From: SZUA-378 sp036652815
GTDB lineage: Bacteria > Bacillota > Clostridia > Lachnospirales > Lachnospiraceae
NCBI GenBank assembly: GCA_036652815.1
Contig: JAVVVE010000001.1
Location: 62,001 to 126,000 of the forward strand
Length of the DNA: 64,000 bases
Reading direction: 5' to 3'
The position numbers were made by a program, and so were the translations under genes. This document shows, one piece after another, positions 16,788 through 24,941 of the stretch (positions within the stretch are counted from its first letter, which is position 1; each line of letters opens with the position of its first letter). Below the pieces are notes generated by a model. It was not told the origin of the DNA. It saw nothing but the letters and a program-made list of their open reading frames with translations, and searched no databases.

Positions 16788-18104
16788 TTATAATCTCCAG
16801 TACACATATTCCGGTTCTGTATAATCTTCTTTTTGTAACAGTCCTTTGATATCCACCAATACTTTTTCATGATTCTGTGGGTTGTAAAACTGTGCGATAT
16901 CTTCTTTTGTTAATTTAAGGAATGCTGTATGCGATACCGCAATAATGACTGCATCCATATCATGGATCTCTGATTGCGGTACAAACGTAATCCCATATAA
17001 CCGCTTCGCCTCTGCGGCATCCGCTGTCTCATCGGTTACTACCGATTCAATCCCATATTCTTTTAATTCATTATAGATATCAATCACTTTTGTATTTCTG
17101 GTATCCGGACAATTCTCCTTGAATGTAAATCCAAGAATCGCAACCTTGGCATTCTTAACAGGGATATCTGCCTGAATTAAGTTCTTAACCAGACTCTCTG
17201 CTACGTATTTACCCATGTCATCATTGATTCTTCTGCCGGATAAGATAATCTGTGAATGATATCCAAGCTGCTCTGCCTTATAGGTCAAATAGTACGGATC
17301 TACACCGATACAATGTCCTCCTACCAATCCCGGGAAGAACTTAAGGAAATTCCACTTAGTGCCTGCTGCCGCTAAGACTGCATTGGTATCGATCCCCATC
17401 TTATGAAATATCATGGATAACTCATTCATAAAAGCGATATTAATATCTCTTTGGCTATTCTCTATTACTTTAGCAGCTTCTGCTACTTTGATGGATTCGG
17501 CACGATGAACCCCTGCTTCTACTACCAGTTCATAGACCTTCGCTACGGTATCCAAAGTCTCTTCGTCCATACCCGACACGATCTTAACAATAGTCTCTAG
17601 ACGGTGTACCTTATCTCCCGGATTGATTCTTTCCGGTGAATAACCTATCTTAAAGTCCACACCACATTGAAGTCCTGATTCTTTCTCCAAAATCGGGATG
17701 CAGATGTCCTCTGTCACACCCGGATAGACTGTTGATTCAAATACTACGATCGAGCCTTTCGTAAGGTTGCGTCCTAAGATGGTACTGGCTCCCTCGACCG
17801 GTGATAAGTCGGGTGTATGATCTGCATTGACAGGCGTTGGCACTGCCACTATATGGAATTTCGCTTCCCTTAGTTTCGTTTCCTCTGCGGTAAATTCTAC
17901 CGTGGTATGTTTGATTACCTCGTTGCCTACTTCTCCGGTCGGATCGATTCCCTGCTGATATAAGGATATCTTTTCCACATTCAGATCAAATCCCACTACT
18001 TTTACTTTTTTAGCAAAAGCTACTGCGATGGGCATCCCCACATAACCAAGTCCTACCAAAGATATCTTCTCTTCTCCATTTACGATTTTCTCATACAAAT
18101 CCAT
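16788..18104 (-). CDS. UDP-N-acetylhexosamine 6-dehydrogenase (WbpO/TviB-like)
   Basis: A 438-residue NAD-dependent nucleotide-sugar dehydrogenase that oxidises C6 to a carboxylate in two steps. It has VGLGYVGMP at 17-25 for NAD, ESTVYPG at 123-129, the VIENSQRDINIAFMNE helix, and the catalytic Cys265 in GGHCIGVDPYYL. The C-terminal domain holds GFTFKENCPDTRN. The PYYL following the catalytic block and NSQRDINIA are typical of WbpO/TviB/WecC members that act on UDP-HexNAc rather than UDP-glucose. The C4-epimerase is next in the operon. The product, probably UDP-GlcNAcA or UDP-GalNAcA, would be a fit substrate for the AsnB-type amidotransferases. Confidence 0.92.
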   Translation of the reverse strand: MDLYEKIVNGEEKISLVGLGYVGMPIAVAFAKKVKVVGFDLNVEKISLYQQGIDPTGEVGNEVIKHTTVEFTAEETKLREAKFHIVAVPTPVNADHTPDLSPVEGASTILGRNLTKGSIVVFESTVYPGVTEDICIPILEKESGLQCGVDFKIGYSPERINPGDKVHRLETIVKIVSGMDEETLDTVAKVYELVVEAGVHRAESIKVAEAAKVIENSQRDINIAFMNELSMIFHKMGIDTNAVLAAAGTKWNFLKFFPGLVGGHCIGVDPYYLTYKAEQLGYHSQIILSGRRINDDMGKYVAESLVKNLIQADIPVKNAKVAILGFTFKENCPDTRNTKVIDIYNELKEYGIESVVTDETADAAEAKRLYGITFVPQSEIHDMDAVIIAVSHTAFLKLTKEDIAQFYNPQNHEKVLVDIKGLLQKEDYTEPEYVYWRL

Positions 18105-18131
18105 AGCTTATCCTCTTTTCTGTTTACCTGA

Positions 18132-19259
18132 CTAATATTGACTGACAATATCTGTAATCTCATCTAAATAGATGTTTACCACCGCTGTTCTGTCAAAATG
18201 CTGTTCTACCTGTGCTCTGCCTGCCTGTCCCATCCGACCTCTTTCGGAGGGTGACATAGACAGCATCCGGCGAATCGCCTGCAGCAGTGCATCTCCATCG
18301 TGTACCTGACAGGCAAATCCTGTCTGTCCCTCAATCATAATCTCACGACAGCCTTGAATATCAGATGCTACCACCGGTCTGCCGGTAGCCGCTGCTTCCA
18401 GCAATACATTCGACATCCCTTCCGAGTAAGAAGGATGTACGATGATATGACTCGCTGCCATAATCTGCTGCAAATCTTCCCGATACCCATAATACCGCAG
18501 AACCCCCTTCTCTTGCAAGTCCTTTATGAGTGGTTCATATCGTTCTCTTTCTTCTTCTTCATAAGCTCCTGCTATCTCAAATAATACGTTGGGATATTCC
18601 CGTTTAATGAGGGGCGCTGCATATAGTAATTCTTCGATTCCTTTTGCACGCATGACACGCATGACACTTAAGAGGCGTATCTCCGGCTGCTCACTGGGAT
18701 AGGGTATCATGCCATGCTCCTGTAAGTTCACACCGGAACCGGATATCAGTCTGCTCCTCCCAAAGATGCATTTCTTATCGATCATAAAGTTACGATTATA
18801 GGTATTTTGAAAAAATACACAGGCGGCTCTTTTGAGCGCTGTCCTATAGAGTGCAACGATCATAGTCTGTAACCGTCCCGGCTGCTCCAGTGCCATGCCC
18901 AATCCCGTAATATTGACCAGATAGGGGATGTGTTTCAGGCGGCAGGCAATACAGCCATAGATATTCGGTTTAATCGTATAGGTCAGGACAACGGCAGGAT
19001 GGTATTTCCTTAACAATCTGCAATATCGTAAAAACAAGGATGCATCCTTCAACGGATTCATCCCTCTTCGGTTGAAGTTGGTCATGGCATAGATACATCC
19101 CAGTCCTATGAGACGTTCTCTATAGTTGCCTTCCGGTACCGATACGACTACCCGAAACCCTTCTTTGATTAATCTTTGCAGTAATTCTTTCCGAAAATCA
19201 TAGAGTCCGGAATCACTGTTAGCCAGAATCATCACTGTTTTATTCTCATGTGTTTCCAT
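18132..19259 (-). CDS. GT4 family glycosyltransferase (PglA-like)
   Basis: A 375-residue GT-B enzyme. The ATG at 19259 has GGAG five bases upstream; the GTG at 19265 lacks that spacing. It begins MILANSDSGLYDFRKELL, as in PglA/WbnH-like enzymes that add the second sugar to an undecaprenyl-linked first sugar. Further blocks are VLTYTIKPNIYG, ITGLGMALEQPG, VMRVMRAKGIEEL, HPSYSEGMSNVLLEAAATG and SDIQGCREI. In Campylobacter PglA transfers GalNAc to undecaprenyl-PP-bacillosamine. Here it lies directly after the ATP-grasp and PglC-like genes, which supports the same second step. The donor identity is inferred. Confidence 0.88.
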   Translation of the reverse strand: METHENKTVMILANSDSGLYDFRKELLQRLIKEGFRVVVSVPEGNYRERLIGLGCIYAMTNFNRRGMNPLKDASLFLRYCRLLRKYHPAVVLTYTIKPNIYGCIACRLKHIPYLVNITGLGMALEQPGRLQTMIVALYRTALKRAACVFFQNTYNRNFMIDKKCIFGRSRLISGSGVNLQEHGMIPYPSEQPEIRLLSVMRVMRAKGIEELLYAAPLIKREYPNVLFEIAGAYEEEERERYEPLIKDLQEKGVLRYYGYREDLQQIMAASHIIVHPSYSEGMSNVLLEAAATGRPVVASDIQGCREIMIEGQTGFACQVHDGDALLQAIRRMLSMSPSERGRMGQAGRAQVEQHFDRTAVVNIYLDEITDIVSQY

Positions 19260-19267
19260 AGACACTC

Positions 19268-20224
19268 CTATCGGATCATAATCGCATTATATTTCATCAT
19301 GTAGATGCCTGCCTGATATTCGCCTATGCTGCAGTCATTTGCTATCCCGGACAGATTCTGAAGGATCTGATGCGGCATATTGACTCCACACGCAAAAGCA
19401 TGTGGGTATCCACCACCAAATCTTGGATTCACTTCCGAGATATAATATTCCTCTGCTATTTTAAAGATATCGATATCTATCATTCCCCTAAAGCCAAGTT
19501 TTTCTACAAATTGACGAAGCAACTCGAATAGAGCTTCATCTTTTATAGAAACCGACTTATCCGTCTCTCCTGCGCGCATCTTAATCTTCTCTTTTGTGAA
19601 GATAGAGACCGCCTTCCCTGTTATCATATCAATATATACATCGGCTCCATATTCGATTCCATCCATAAATTGCTGAATCAAAAGATTATTAGAACGGGAA
19701 AAAAGTACTTCGACTTCTTCCTTACTGTTTACCTTACTGATATCGATACTGGCACTGCCTTTGATCGGTTTCACAAATACAGGATAAGTTATGGCTCCGC
19801 TCTCGATATCTGCATAGAATAATTCTTTATCCACATAGCTCTTAGCAGTCTTATAGCCATATTGTGTCAGCATCTGATACATGCTGTATTTATCAAAACA
19901 GATCTCCACCAAATCTGCTTCCGATACGATAGGGGTCGTGCCGATTGCCAAAAAGCGATCCCGATGTTCTGCCAAAAGTGTCAGTTCCGGATCTATCAAA
20001 GAAAATACTCCATCGATCTGTTCTTTTCGACAGATATCCAGGATAAGATCCAGATATCCCGGTGCGTCGATTCTGGGTACGATGTAGTATCTGTCTGCTT
20101 CATAGATAGCAGGTGCTAATTCGCTGCAGTCTGTAGCGATTACCGTGCCTGTATCTGCGACCTCCTGCTTAAAGTATTGAACCACTTTGTTTCTGGTGCC
20201 TGCACTTAAGATTAATATATTCAT
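19268..20224 (-). CDS. ATP-grasp ligase, PylC/carbamoyl-phosphate-synthase-like
   Basis: A 318-residue ATP-grasp enzyme. After an N-terminal Rossmann-like domain (ILILSAGTRNKV), the ATP-binding core shows PVFVKPIKGSASIDI, LIQQFMDGIEYGADVYID and, near the end, DIDIF with YYISEVNPRFGGGY, the Mg-binding Glu and Asn. ATP-grasp enzymes form an acyl phosphate and join a carboxylate to an amine. The gene sits between the PglC-like transferase (4-base overlap) and a PglA-like transferase, where Campylobacter carries the acetyltransferase gene pglD. I infer that it acylates the 4-amino group of the UDP-sugar, perhaps with an amino acid. It could also act on another amino sugar of the locus. No acetyltransferase of the PglD type is found in the window. 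Confidence 0.85.
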   Translation of the reverse strand: MNILILSAGTRNKVVQYFKQEVADTGTVIATDCSELAPAIYEADRYYIVPRIDAPGYLDLILDICRKEQIDGVFSLIDPELTLLAEHRDRFLAIGTTPIVSEADLVEICFDKYSMYQMLTQYGYKTAKSYVDKELFYADIESGAITYPVFVKPIKGSASIDISKVNSKEEVEVLFSRSNNLLIQQFMDGIEYGADVYIDMITGKAVSIFTKEKIKMRAGETDKSVSIKDEALFELLRQFVEKLGFRGMIDIDIFKIAEEYYISEVNPRFGGGYPHAFACGVNMPHQILQNLSGIANDCSIGEYQAGIYMMKYNAIMIR

Positions 20225-20874
20225 CTATTATCATCCCCTTTAATCCATGTTACTTTCTGCGCTGCCTGCTGACGTATCTGTGCAAAATTGCCCTCTGCCT
20301 CATGGGTGTCTTCTGCGACCTGTTCCGGTTTCAAGACTACTCTGATCGTCTTTGCGATAATCTTACAATCATTCAGAAACGTAATGTGCTCCACATATTC
20401 TACATCCTTTGCCAGTCGTGCATCCCAATTGAGAAAATTACGTCCACTGATCTGTGCCAACCCTGTCAGGCCCGGTCTTACCGTATGGCGCAATCGTTCC
20501 CGCTCGGTATAATAAGGCAGATAGCTCACTAAGAGGGGTCTGGGACCAATCAGACTCATATCACCTACAAAAATATTCCATAGTTCCGGTATCTCATCTA
20601 AACTCGTGCCGCGTAACATCCTGCCAAATGCCGTAAGCCTCATGGCATCCGGTAATAAATCGCCGGATGCATCCCTTTTATCCGTCATCGTGCGAAATTT
20701 CTTCAAAGTAAAGATCTTCTCATGAAGTCCCGGTCTATCCTGTGTGAAAAAAATAGGACTGCCCAATTTTACTCGGATTAAGATAGCAAGAATCAGAAAG
20801 ATAGGACTTAACAGTAACAATCCTATTCCGGATACTACGATATCCAAACATCGCTTACCGTATCTTTGATACAT
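20221..20874 (-). CDS. PglC-like undecaprenyl-phosphate phosphosugar transferase (initiating enzyme)
   Basis: A 217-residue monotopic phosphoglycosyl transferase of the PglC type. It transfers phospho-N,N'-diacetylbacillosamine or a related sugar phosphate from UDP to undecaprenyl phosphate. It opens with KRCLDIVVSGIGLLLLSPIFL, the re-entrant membrane helix, then KKFRTMT, the catalytic Asp-Glu pair in TSLDEIPELWNI, and GPRPLLVSYLPYY. The C-terminal 35 residues after VLKPEQ are polar and longer than in PglC. It overlaps the ATP-grasp gene by 4 bases and follows the PglE-like aminotransferase by 9 bases. It is a different class from the larger WbaP-type initiating enzyme at 54226-55584, which indicates two separate starting points for glycan assembly. 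Confidence 0.92.
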   Translation of the reverse strand: MYQRYGKRCLDIVVSGIGLLLLSPIFLILAILIRVKLGSPIFFTQDRPGLHEKIFTLKKFRTMTDKRDASGDLLPDAMRLTAFGRMLRGTSLDEIPELWNIFVGDMSLIGPRPLLVSYLPYYTERERLRHTVRPGLTGLAQISGRNFLNWDARLAKDVEYVEHITFLNDCKIIAKTIRVVLKPEQVAEDTHEAEGNFAQIRQQAAQKVTWIKGDDNR

Positions 20875-20883
20875 ATGACCTCC

Positions 20884-22029
20884 TCACGATACTCCTTTGG
20901 ACTGAAACAGACTCTTAATGACTTTAATAATCTTATTCATATCACGTTTGGTATTCTTGACATCACTCGGTAAACAAACGCCACGATTGAAGATATCTTC
21001 CGATATCGACACAGGACCGTCATTATGTTGAAAGAAATCACAGTATGCAAATACCGGCTGCAGATGCATCGGTTTCCAAATAGGTCTGGACTCTATATTC
21101 TCAAGCTCCAATGCATCCATGATCTGATCCGGTGTTACGGTGCAGCCCGGATCTATCGTCAGGCAAGAGAGCCAATTATTGGCATCCGCATCCGGATTCA
21201 TAGGATTCATCGTAATCTCAGGTATCTGTGCAAAGTGTTCGCTATATTCTTGATAAATATCTTTTTTCTTTTGTTTATATGCTTCCAATACCGTCATCTG
21301 CCCCCGCCCAATACCGGCGATGATATTAGACATCCGATAGTTATACCCTATCTCTGAATGCTGGTAGAATCTAGCCGGATCTCTTGCTTGTGTGGCAAGG
21401 AATCTCGCTTTTTTAATGAGCATATCATCATCCGATATCAGCATCCCTCCACCGGAAGTTGTAATAATCTTATTCCCGTTAAATGAAAAAATACCCATTT
21501 TACCAAAGGTACCTGCATATTTTCCTTTGTAGGTAGAACCAAGAGCCTCTGCGGCATCTTCAATGATCGGAACCTGATGCTCTGCACAAATCTCCATAAT
21601 CTCATCTAATTTGGCCGGTGTGCCATACAGGTGTACCAGGATCAACGCTTTGGGATGTGGATATTTCTCAAATGCCGCACGTAATGCTTGTGGAGACATA
21701 TTCCAGGTATCCGGTTCTGCGTCGATGAATACAGGAATCGCTTTTTCATAAGTAATCGGATTACAGCTTGCCGAAAAAGTCAAGGAAGACACAAAGACAA
21801 AATCACCCTGTTCCACACCCAATAGCTTAAGTGCCAGATGGATCGCTGCTGTACCTGCACTCAGTGCTGCCGCATGTGCACTCCCCACATGTGCCGCGAG
21901 TTCTTTTTCAAATTCATTTACATTCTTTCCAAGAGGTGCCACCCAGTTGGTGTCAAATGCCTCTTTGATATACTTTTGTTCTGCTCCGTTCATCGTTGGT
22001 GATGAGAGAAAGATCCTTTTCTTATCCAT
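20884..22029 (-). CDS. PglE-like UDP-4-amino-sugar aminotransferase (DegT/DnrJ/EryC1)
   Basis: A 381-residue PLP-dependent sugar aminotransferase. It starts KRIFLSSPTMNGAEQKYIKE, has the FDTNWVAPLGKNV block and the catalytic Lys in SFNGNKIITTSGGGML, all strongly like PglE of Campylobacter jejuni, which makes UDP-2-acetamido-4-amino-2,4,6-trideoxyglucose. The 4-keto substrate would come from the PglF-like dehydratase at 23073-24941. The two are split only by the acyltransferase-3 gene. The next gene in line is the PglC-like transferase. Confidence in the pathway is good. The final acyl group on the 4-amine is open because the expected PglD is missing. Confidence 0.92.
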   Translation of the reverse strand: MDKKRIFLSSPTMNGAEQKYIKEAFDTNWVAPLGKNVNEFEKELAAHVGSAHAAALSAGTAAIHLALKLLGVEQGDFVFVSSLTFSASCNPITYEKAIPVFIDAEPDTWNMSPQALRAAFEKYPHPKALILVHLYGTPAKLDEIMEICAEHQVPIIEDAAEALGSTYKGKYAGTFGKMGIFSFNGNKIITTSGGGMLISDDDMLIKKARFLATQARDPARFYQHSEIGYNYRMSNIIAGIGRGQMTVLEAYKQKKKDIYQEYSEHFAQIPEITMNPMNPDADANNWLSCLTIDPGCTVTPDQIMDALELENIESRPIWKPMHLQPVFAYCDFFQHNDGPVSISEDIFNRGVCLPSDVKNTKRDMNKIIKVIKSLFQSKGVS

Positions 22030-22062
22030 ATTCTAACCTTACCTTTCTATAGTCTAGTGACT

Positions 22063-23076
22063 TTATAAATTTAATTTGTTCCAAATAGGAATACAACATT
22101 TTTCATCCACTATAGTTACTATTTTATGCAACAATAGTGCACTCATTAAAGTAACTATAATAATAACTGTAATATTTAGAAAACTACTATTTGTCAATTT
22201 CATTAACGTAAATGGGCTTAATATATATAGATAATGTGTAATAAAAATATCGTATGAATAAGTATCCGTAAATTCTAAGAGAACAAATCTTTTGTTTATA
22301 AAATCACCTTTAATTTTAGAAAAAAAACTGTATAAACACAAAAATATCGTAATTCCAAAACACGCATGTTCATACTGATAGAAAAGATCAAAAAAAGTTT
22401 TCATTCCATTTATAACTATTTTATTCATGTTAAAATATACATGGAAGGAATATAGAATAACACTAAAACACAAAAAGCATCTCGTCATCACCGGTATCAT
22501 TGATTGATTGACATATTGCATTCGTAATGAAATAAAATAAGACACAATATAGCAAGCAATCCAAGCCACCTTAAAATAGCCGAAATAGGAAAATATTGTA
22601 ATCTGCATCAATAATAATACGATTGTACATAGTATAACATATTGATTAGTGGGTCGTGTTATAAACCTTTTTCCAATATGAAACAAGAACGGTGTAAGCA
22701 GATAACAAAATAGAATATATGGAATAAACCATAAATGTCCCAATCCGTTAAGTGTTCCTGAACCTACTAATGCAAATATGATACTTTTAAATGTTAAATA
22801 ATCTCTAGCAAATATAGCATAAATAATTAAAATAGCAAACAAGTATACATAATAGCTCAAAAGAATCTTTTTAAAGCTATGTAAAACAAATTTAAGTTCA
22901 TCACAAATCTCTTTTTTACCATACAAATATCCTGAAATACAAAAAAAGATCTGCACCCCCAAATTGAAAAACGACGTCCATTTACTATTCATATATTCAC
23001 AGAAATGACATATCATAATCATACTCATTGCAATTGCTCTGATTGTACTGATTACATTATTATGTTTGAGATTCAT
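22063..23076 (-). CDS. Acyltransferase 3 family membrane protein, AT-rich
   Basis: A 337-residue polytopic protein with about ten membrane segments. The first helix carries the family pattern of Arg13 and His23 in TIRAIAMSMIMICHF, followed by FFNLGVQIFFCISGYLYGKK. Acyltransferase-3 proteins O-acetylate or O-succinylate surface sugars from the cytoplasmic acyl-CoA pool. Its coding DNA is clearly richer in A and T than its neighbours, with many AAA, ATA and TTT codons, suggesting separate acquisition. It sits between the PglF- and PglE-like genes, overlapping the former by 4 bases. An acyl target in the adjacent glycan is likely, but which sugar is unknown. Confidence 0.87.
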   Translation of the reverse strand: MNLKHNNVISTIRAIAMSMIMICHFCEYMNSKWTSFFNLGVQIFFCISGYLYGKKEICDELKFVLHSFKKILLSYYVYLFAILIIYAIFARDYLTFKSIIFALVGSGTLNGLGHLWFIPYILFCYLLTPFLFHIGKRFITRPTNQYVILCTIVLLLMQITIFSYFGYFKVAWIACYIVSYFISLRMQYVNQSMIPVMTRCFLCFSVILYSFHVYFNMNKIVINGMKTFFDLFYQYEHACFGITIFLCLYSFFSKIKGDFINKRFVLLEFTDTYSYDIFITHYLYILSPFTLMKLTNSSFLNITVIIIVTLMSALLLHKIVTIVDEKCCIPIWNKLNL

Positions 23077-24941
23077 TTCTTGTTCTCCTTGGGCACATAA
23101 GTCGGTACAATCTGTTGTATCTTTTCTTTGATATCCGGGCTCTCCTGTTCTGTCGCTTCTTTCAGATCTTTTAATTGACAGAAGAATCTTGTTTCATCTA
23201 ATTCGATTGGCTTGCCTATATGAATCAGCTTATTTTCTGTTTCCTGCAGCCCTTCTTCATCCATCAGTAGTTCTTCATACAATTTTTCACCCGGGCGAAG
23301 TCCTGTAAATTGAATCTCGATATCATCTCCTAATTTAAGTCCCGATAAACGGATCAGGTTCTTGGCCAGATCCAGTATCTTAACCGGTTCTCCCATATCC
23401 AGTACAAATATCTCGCCACCTTTGGCATAAGTGCCTGCCTGTAATACCAAGGATACTGCCTCCGGTATCGTCATAAAATAACGTATAATATCGGGATGTG
23501 TAACCGTAACAGGGCCTCCCGCTTCTATTTGCTTCCTAAATAACGGAATGACGCTGCCATTACTGCCCAGTACATTACCAAACCGCACTGCTACAAACTC
23601 GGTGTCGTAATTTCTATTGAATACCTGAATGATCATCTCACAGATACGCTTGGAAGCTCCCATGATATTGGTCGGGTTCACTGCTTTATCGGTAGATATC
23701 ATCACAAACTTCTTTACACCATTAAACGCAGCAGCCTGCGCTGTCTTCCAGGTACCGAATACATTGTTCTTAATCGCTTCATTGGGGCTGTCTTCCATCA
23801 GTGGTACGTGTTTATGTGCCGCTGCATGATACACGATATCCGGTCTGTAGGTCTCAAATATCAAATTGATACGATTTGTATTACGAACAGAGGCTATCAG
23901 TACGACCAAATTAAGGGTGGGAAACTTTATCTTGAGCTCCTGTTGTATCTCATAGGCATTATTCTCATAGATATCAACGATAATCAACTGCTTTGGATGA
24001 TGTGCCGCGATCTGCCTGCAAAGCTCACTGCCAATAGAACCGCCACCGCCTGTAATCAATATCGTCTTATCCTGTACATAATCCATGATGGCATCTAAGT
24101 CAACCATGATAGAATCTCTGCCCAGCAGATCCTCTACTTCTACATCCCGTAATTTACTGACATCCACTTCGCCATTCATCAATTGATACATCCCCGGCAA
24201 AGTACGTAGCTTGCAATTAGTCTCCTGACATATCTGCAAAATCTCTCGAATCGTCTTCTGTGGAGCTGCCGGCATAGCGATAAATATCTCATTGATACCG
24301 TAGTAATTCGCCATCTCTACGATGCGATCTCTGCCGCCTACTACCTTAATACTCTGTACATAGCGTCCCCATTTCCCCGGATCATCATCAATAACACATT
24401 TAATCAGCATCCTGCTGTAATTGCTGGTCACGATCTCTTTAATAATAGCATTGCCTGCATCACCGGCACCGATGATCATCACACGGATCCCATTCTTTTT
24501 ATTCTGTGCCTTATGTTTCATACCTCTGATGAAGCGGTAGGAAAAACGATTGATAAAAGTAAAGATCATCAAAAACCCTGCATTGGTAAAATAATAGCTT
24601 CGCGGTATCGCACGCTGCGTAAAATACAGTCCTAAGCCTTCCAAAGCTGAGGCTATCAGACAGGCAATCACGATATTCTGCATCTCTGTTACCCCTGCGA
24701 ATGCCCATAGACTGTGATACAGACGAAACAGATAAAACACGATCAGTGTGATGATAATCGTCGCCGGTAAGAAGGTCTTCATAGATTCGAGGAAGTGCGG
24801 TGCTATCTCATCATAATGAAAATCATAGCGAATCATTAAGGCAAACAAAGAAGAAAAGCTGGCCGCTATAATATCATATGCTACCAAAAATAATCTTCTT
24901 GATATTAATTTGTAATTTGTATCATGTACTCTATTCTTCAT
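23073..24941 (-). CDS. PglF/WbpM/CapD-like UDP-GlcNAc 4,6-dehydratase, membrane-anchored
   Basis: A 622-residue long-form nucleotide-sugar 4,6-dehydratase. I use the ATG at 24941, five bases after GGAG, and it overlaps the polymerase gene by 11 bases. Four N-terminal membrane segments lead to a Rossmann domain (VMIIGAGDAGNAI) and then the catalytic SDR domain with ITGGGGSIGSELCRQI. The active-site block STDKAVNPTNIMGASKR has Met in place of the usual Tyr, as in all WbpM/FlaA1/PglF long forms. It should convert UDP-GlcNAc to the 4-keto-6-deoxy sugar used by the PglE-like aminotransferase. The last 50 residues are polar. Product stereochemistry (D-gluco) is inferred from the family. Confidence 0.92.
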   Translation of the reverse strand: MKNRVHDTNYKLISRRLFLVAYDIIAASFSSLFALMIRYDFHYDEIAPHFLESMKTFLPATIIITLIVFYLFRLYHSLWAFAGVTEMQNIVIACLIASALEGLGLYFTQRAIPRSYYFTNAGFLMIFTFINRFSYRFIRGMKHKAQNKKNGIRVMIIGAGDAGNAIIKEIVTSNYSRMLIKCVIDDDPGKWGRYVQSIKVVGGRDRIVEMANYYGINEIFIAMPAAPQKTIREILQICQETNCKLRTLPGMYQLMNGEVDVSKLRDVEVEDLLGRDSIMVDLDAIMDYVQDKTILITGGGGSIGSELCRQIAAHHPKQLIIVDIYENNAYEIQQELKIKFPTLNLVVLIASVRNTNRINLIFETYRPDIVYHAAAHKHVPLMEDSPNEAIKNNVFGTWKTAQAAAFNGVKKFVMISTDKAVNPTNIMGASKRICEMIIQVFNRNYDTEFVAVRFGNVLGSNGSVIPLFRKQIEAGGPVTVTHPDIIRYFMTIPEAVSLVLQAGTYAKGGEIFVLDMGEPVKILDLAKNLIRLSGLKLGDDIEIQFTGLRPGEKLYEELLMDEEGLQETENKLIHIGKPIELDETRFFCQLKDLKEATEQESPDIKEKIQQIVPTYVPKENKK

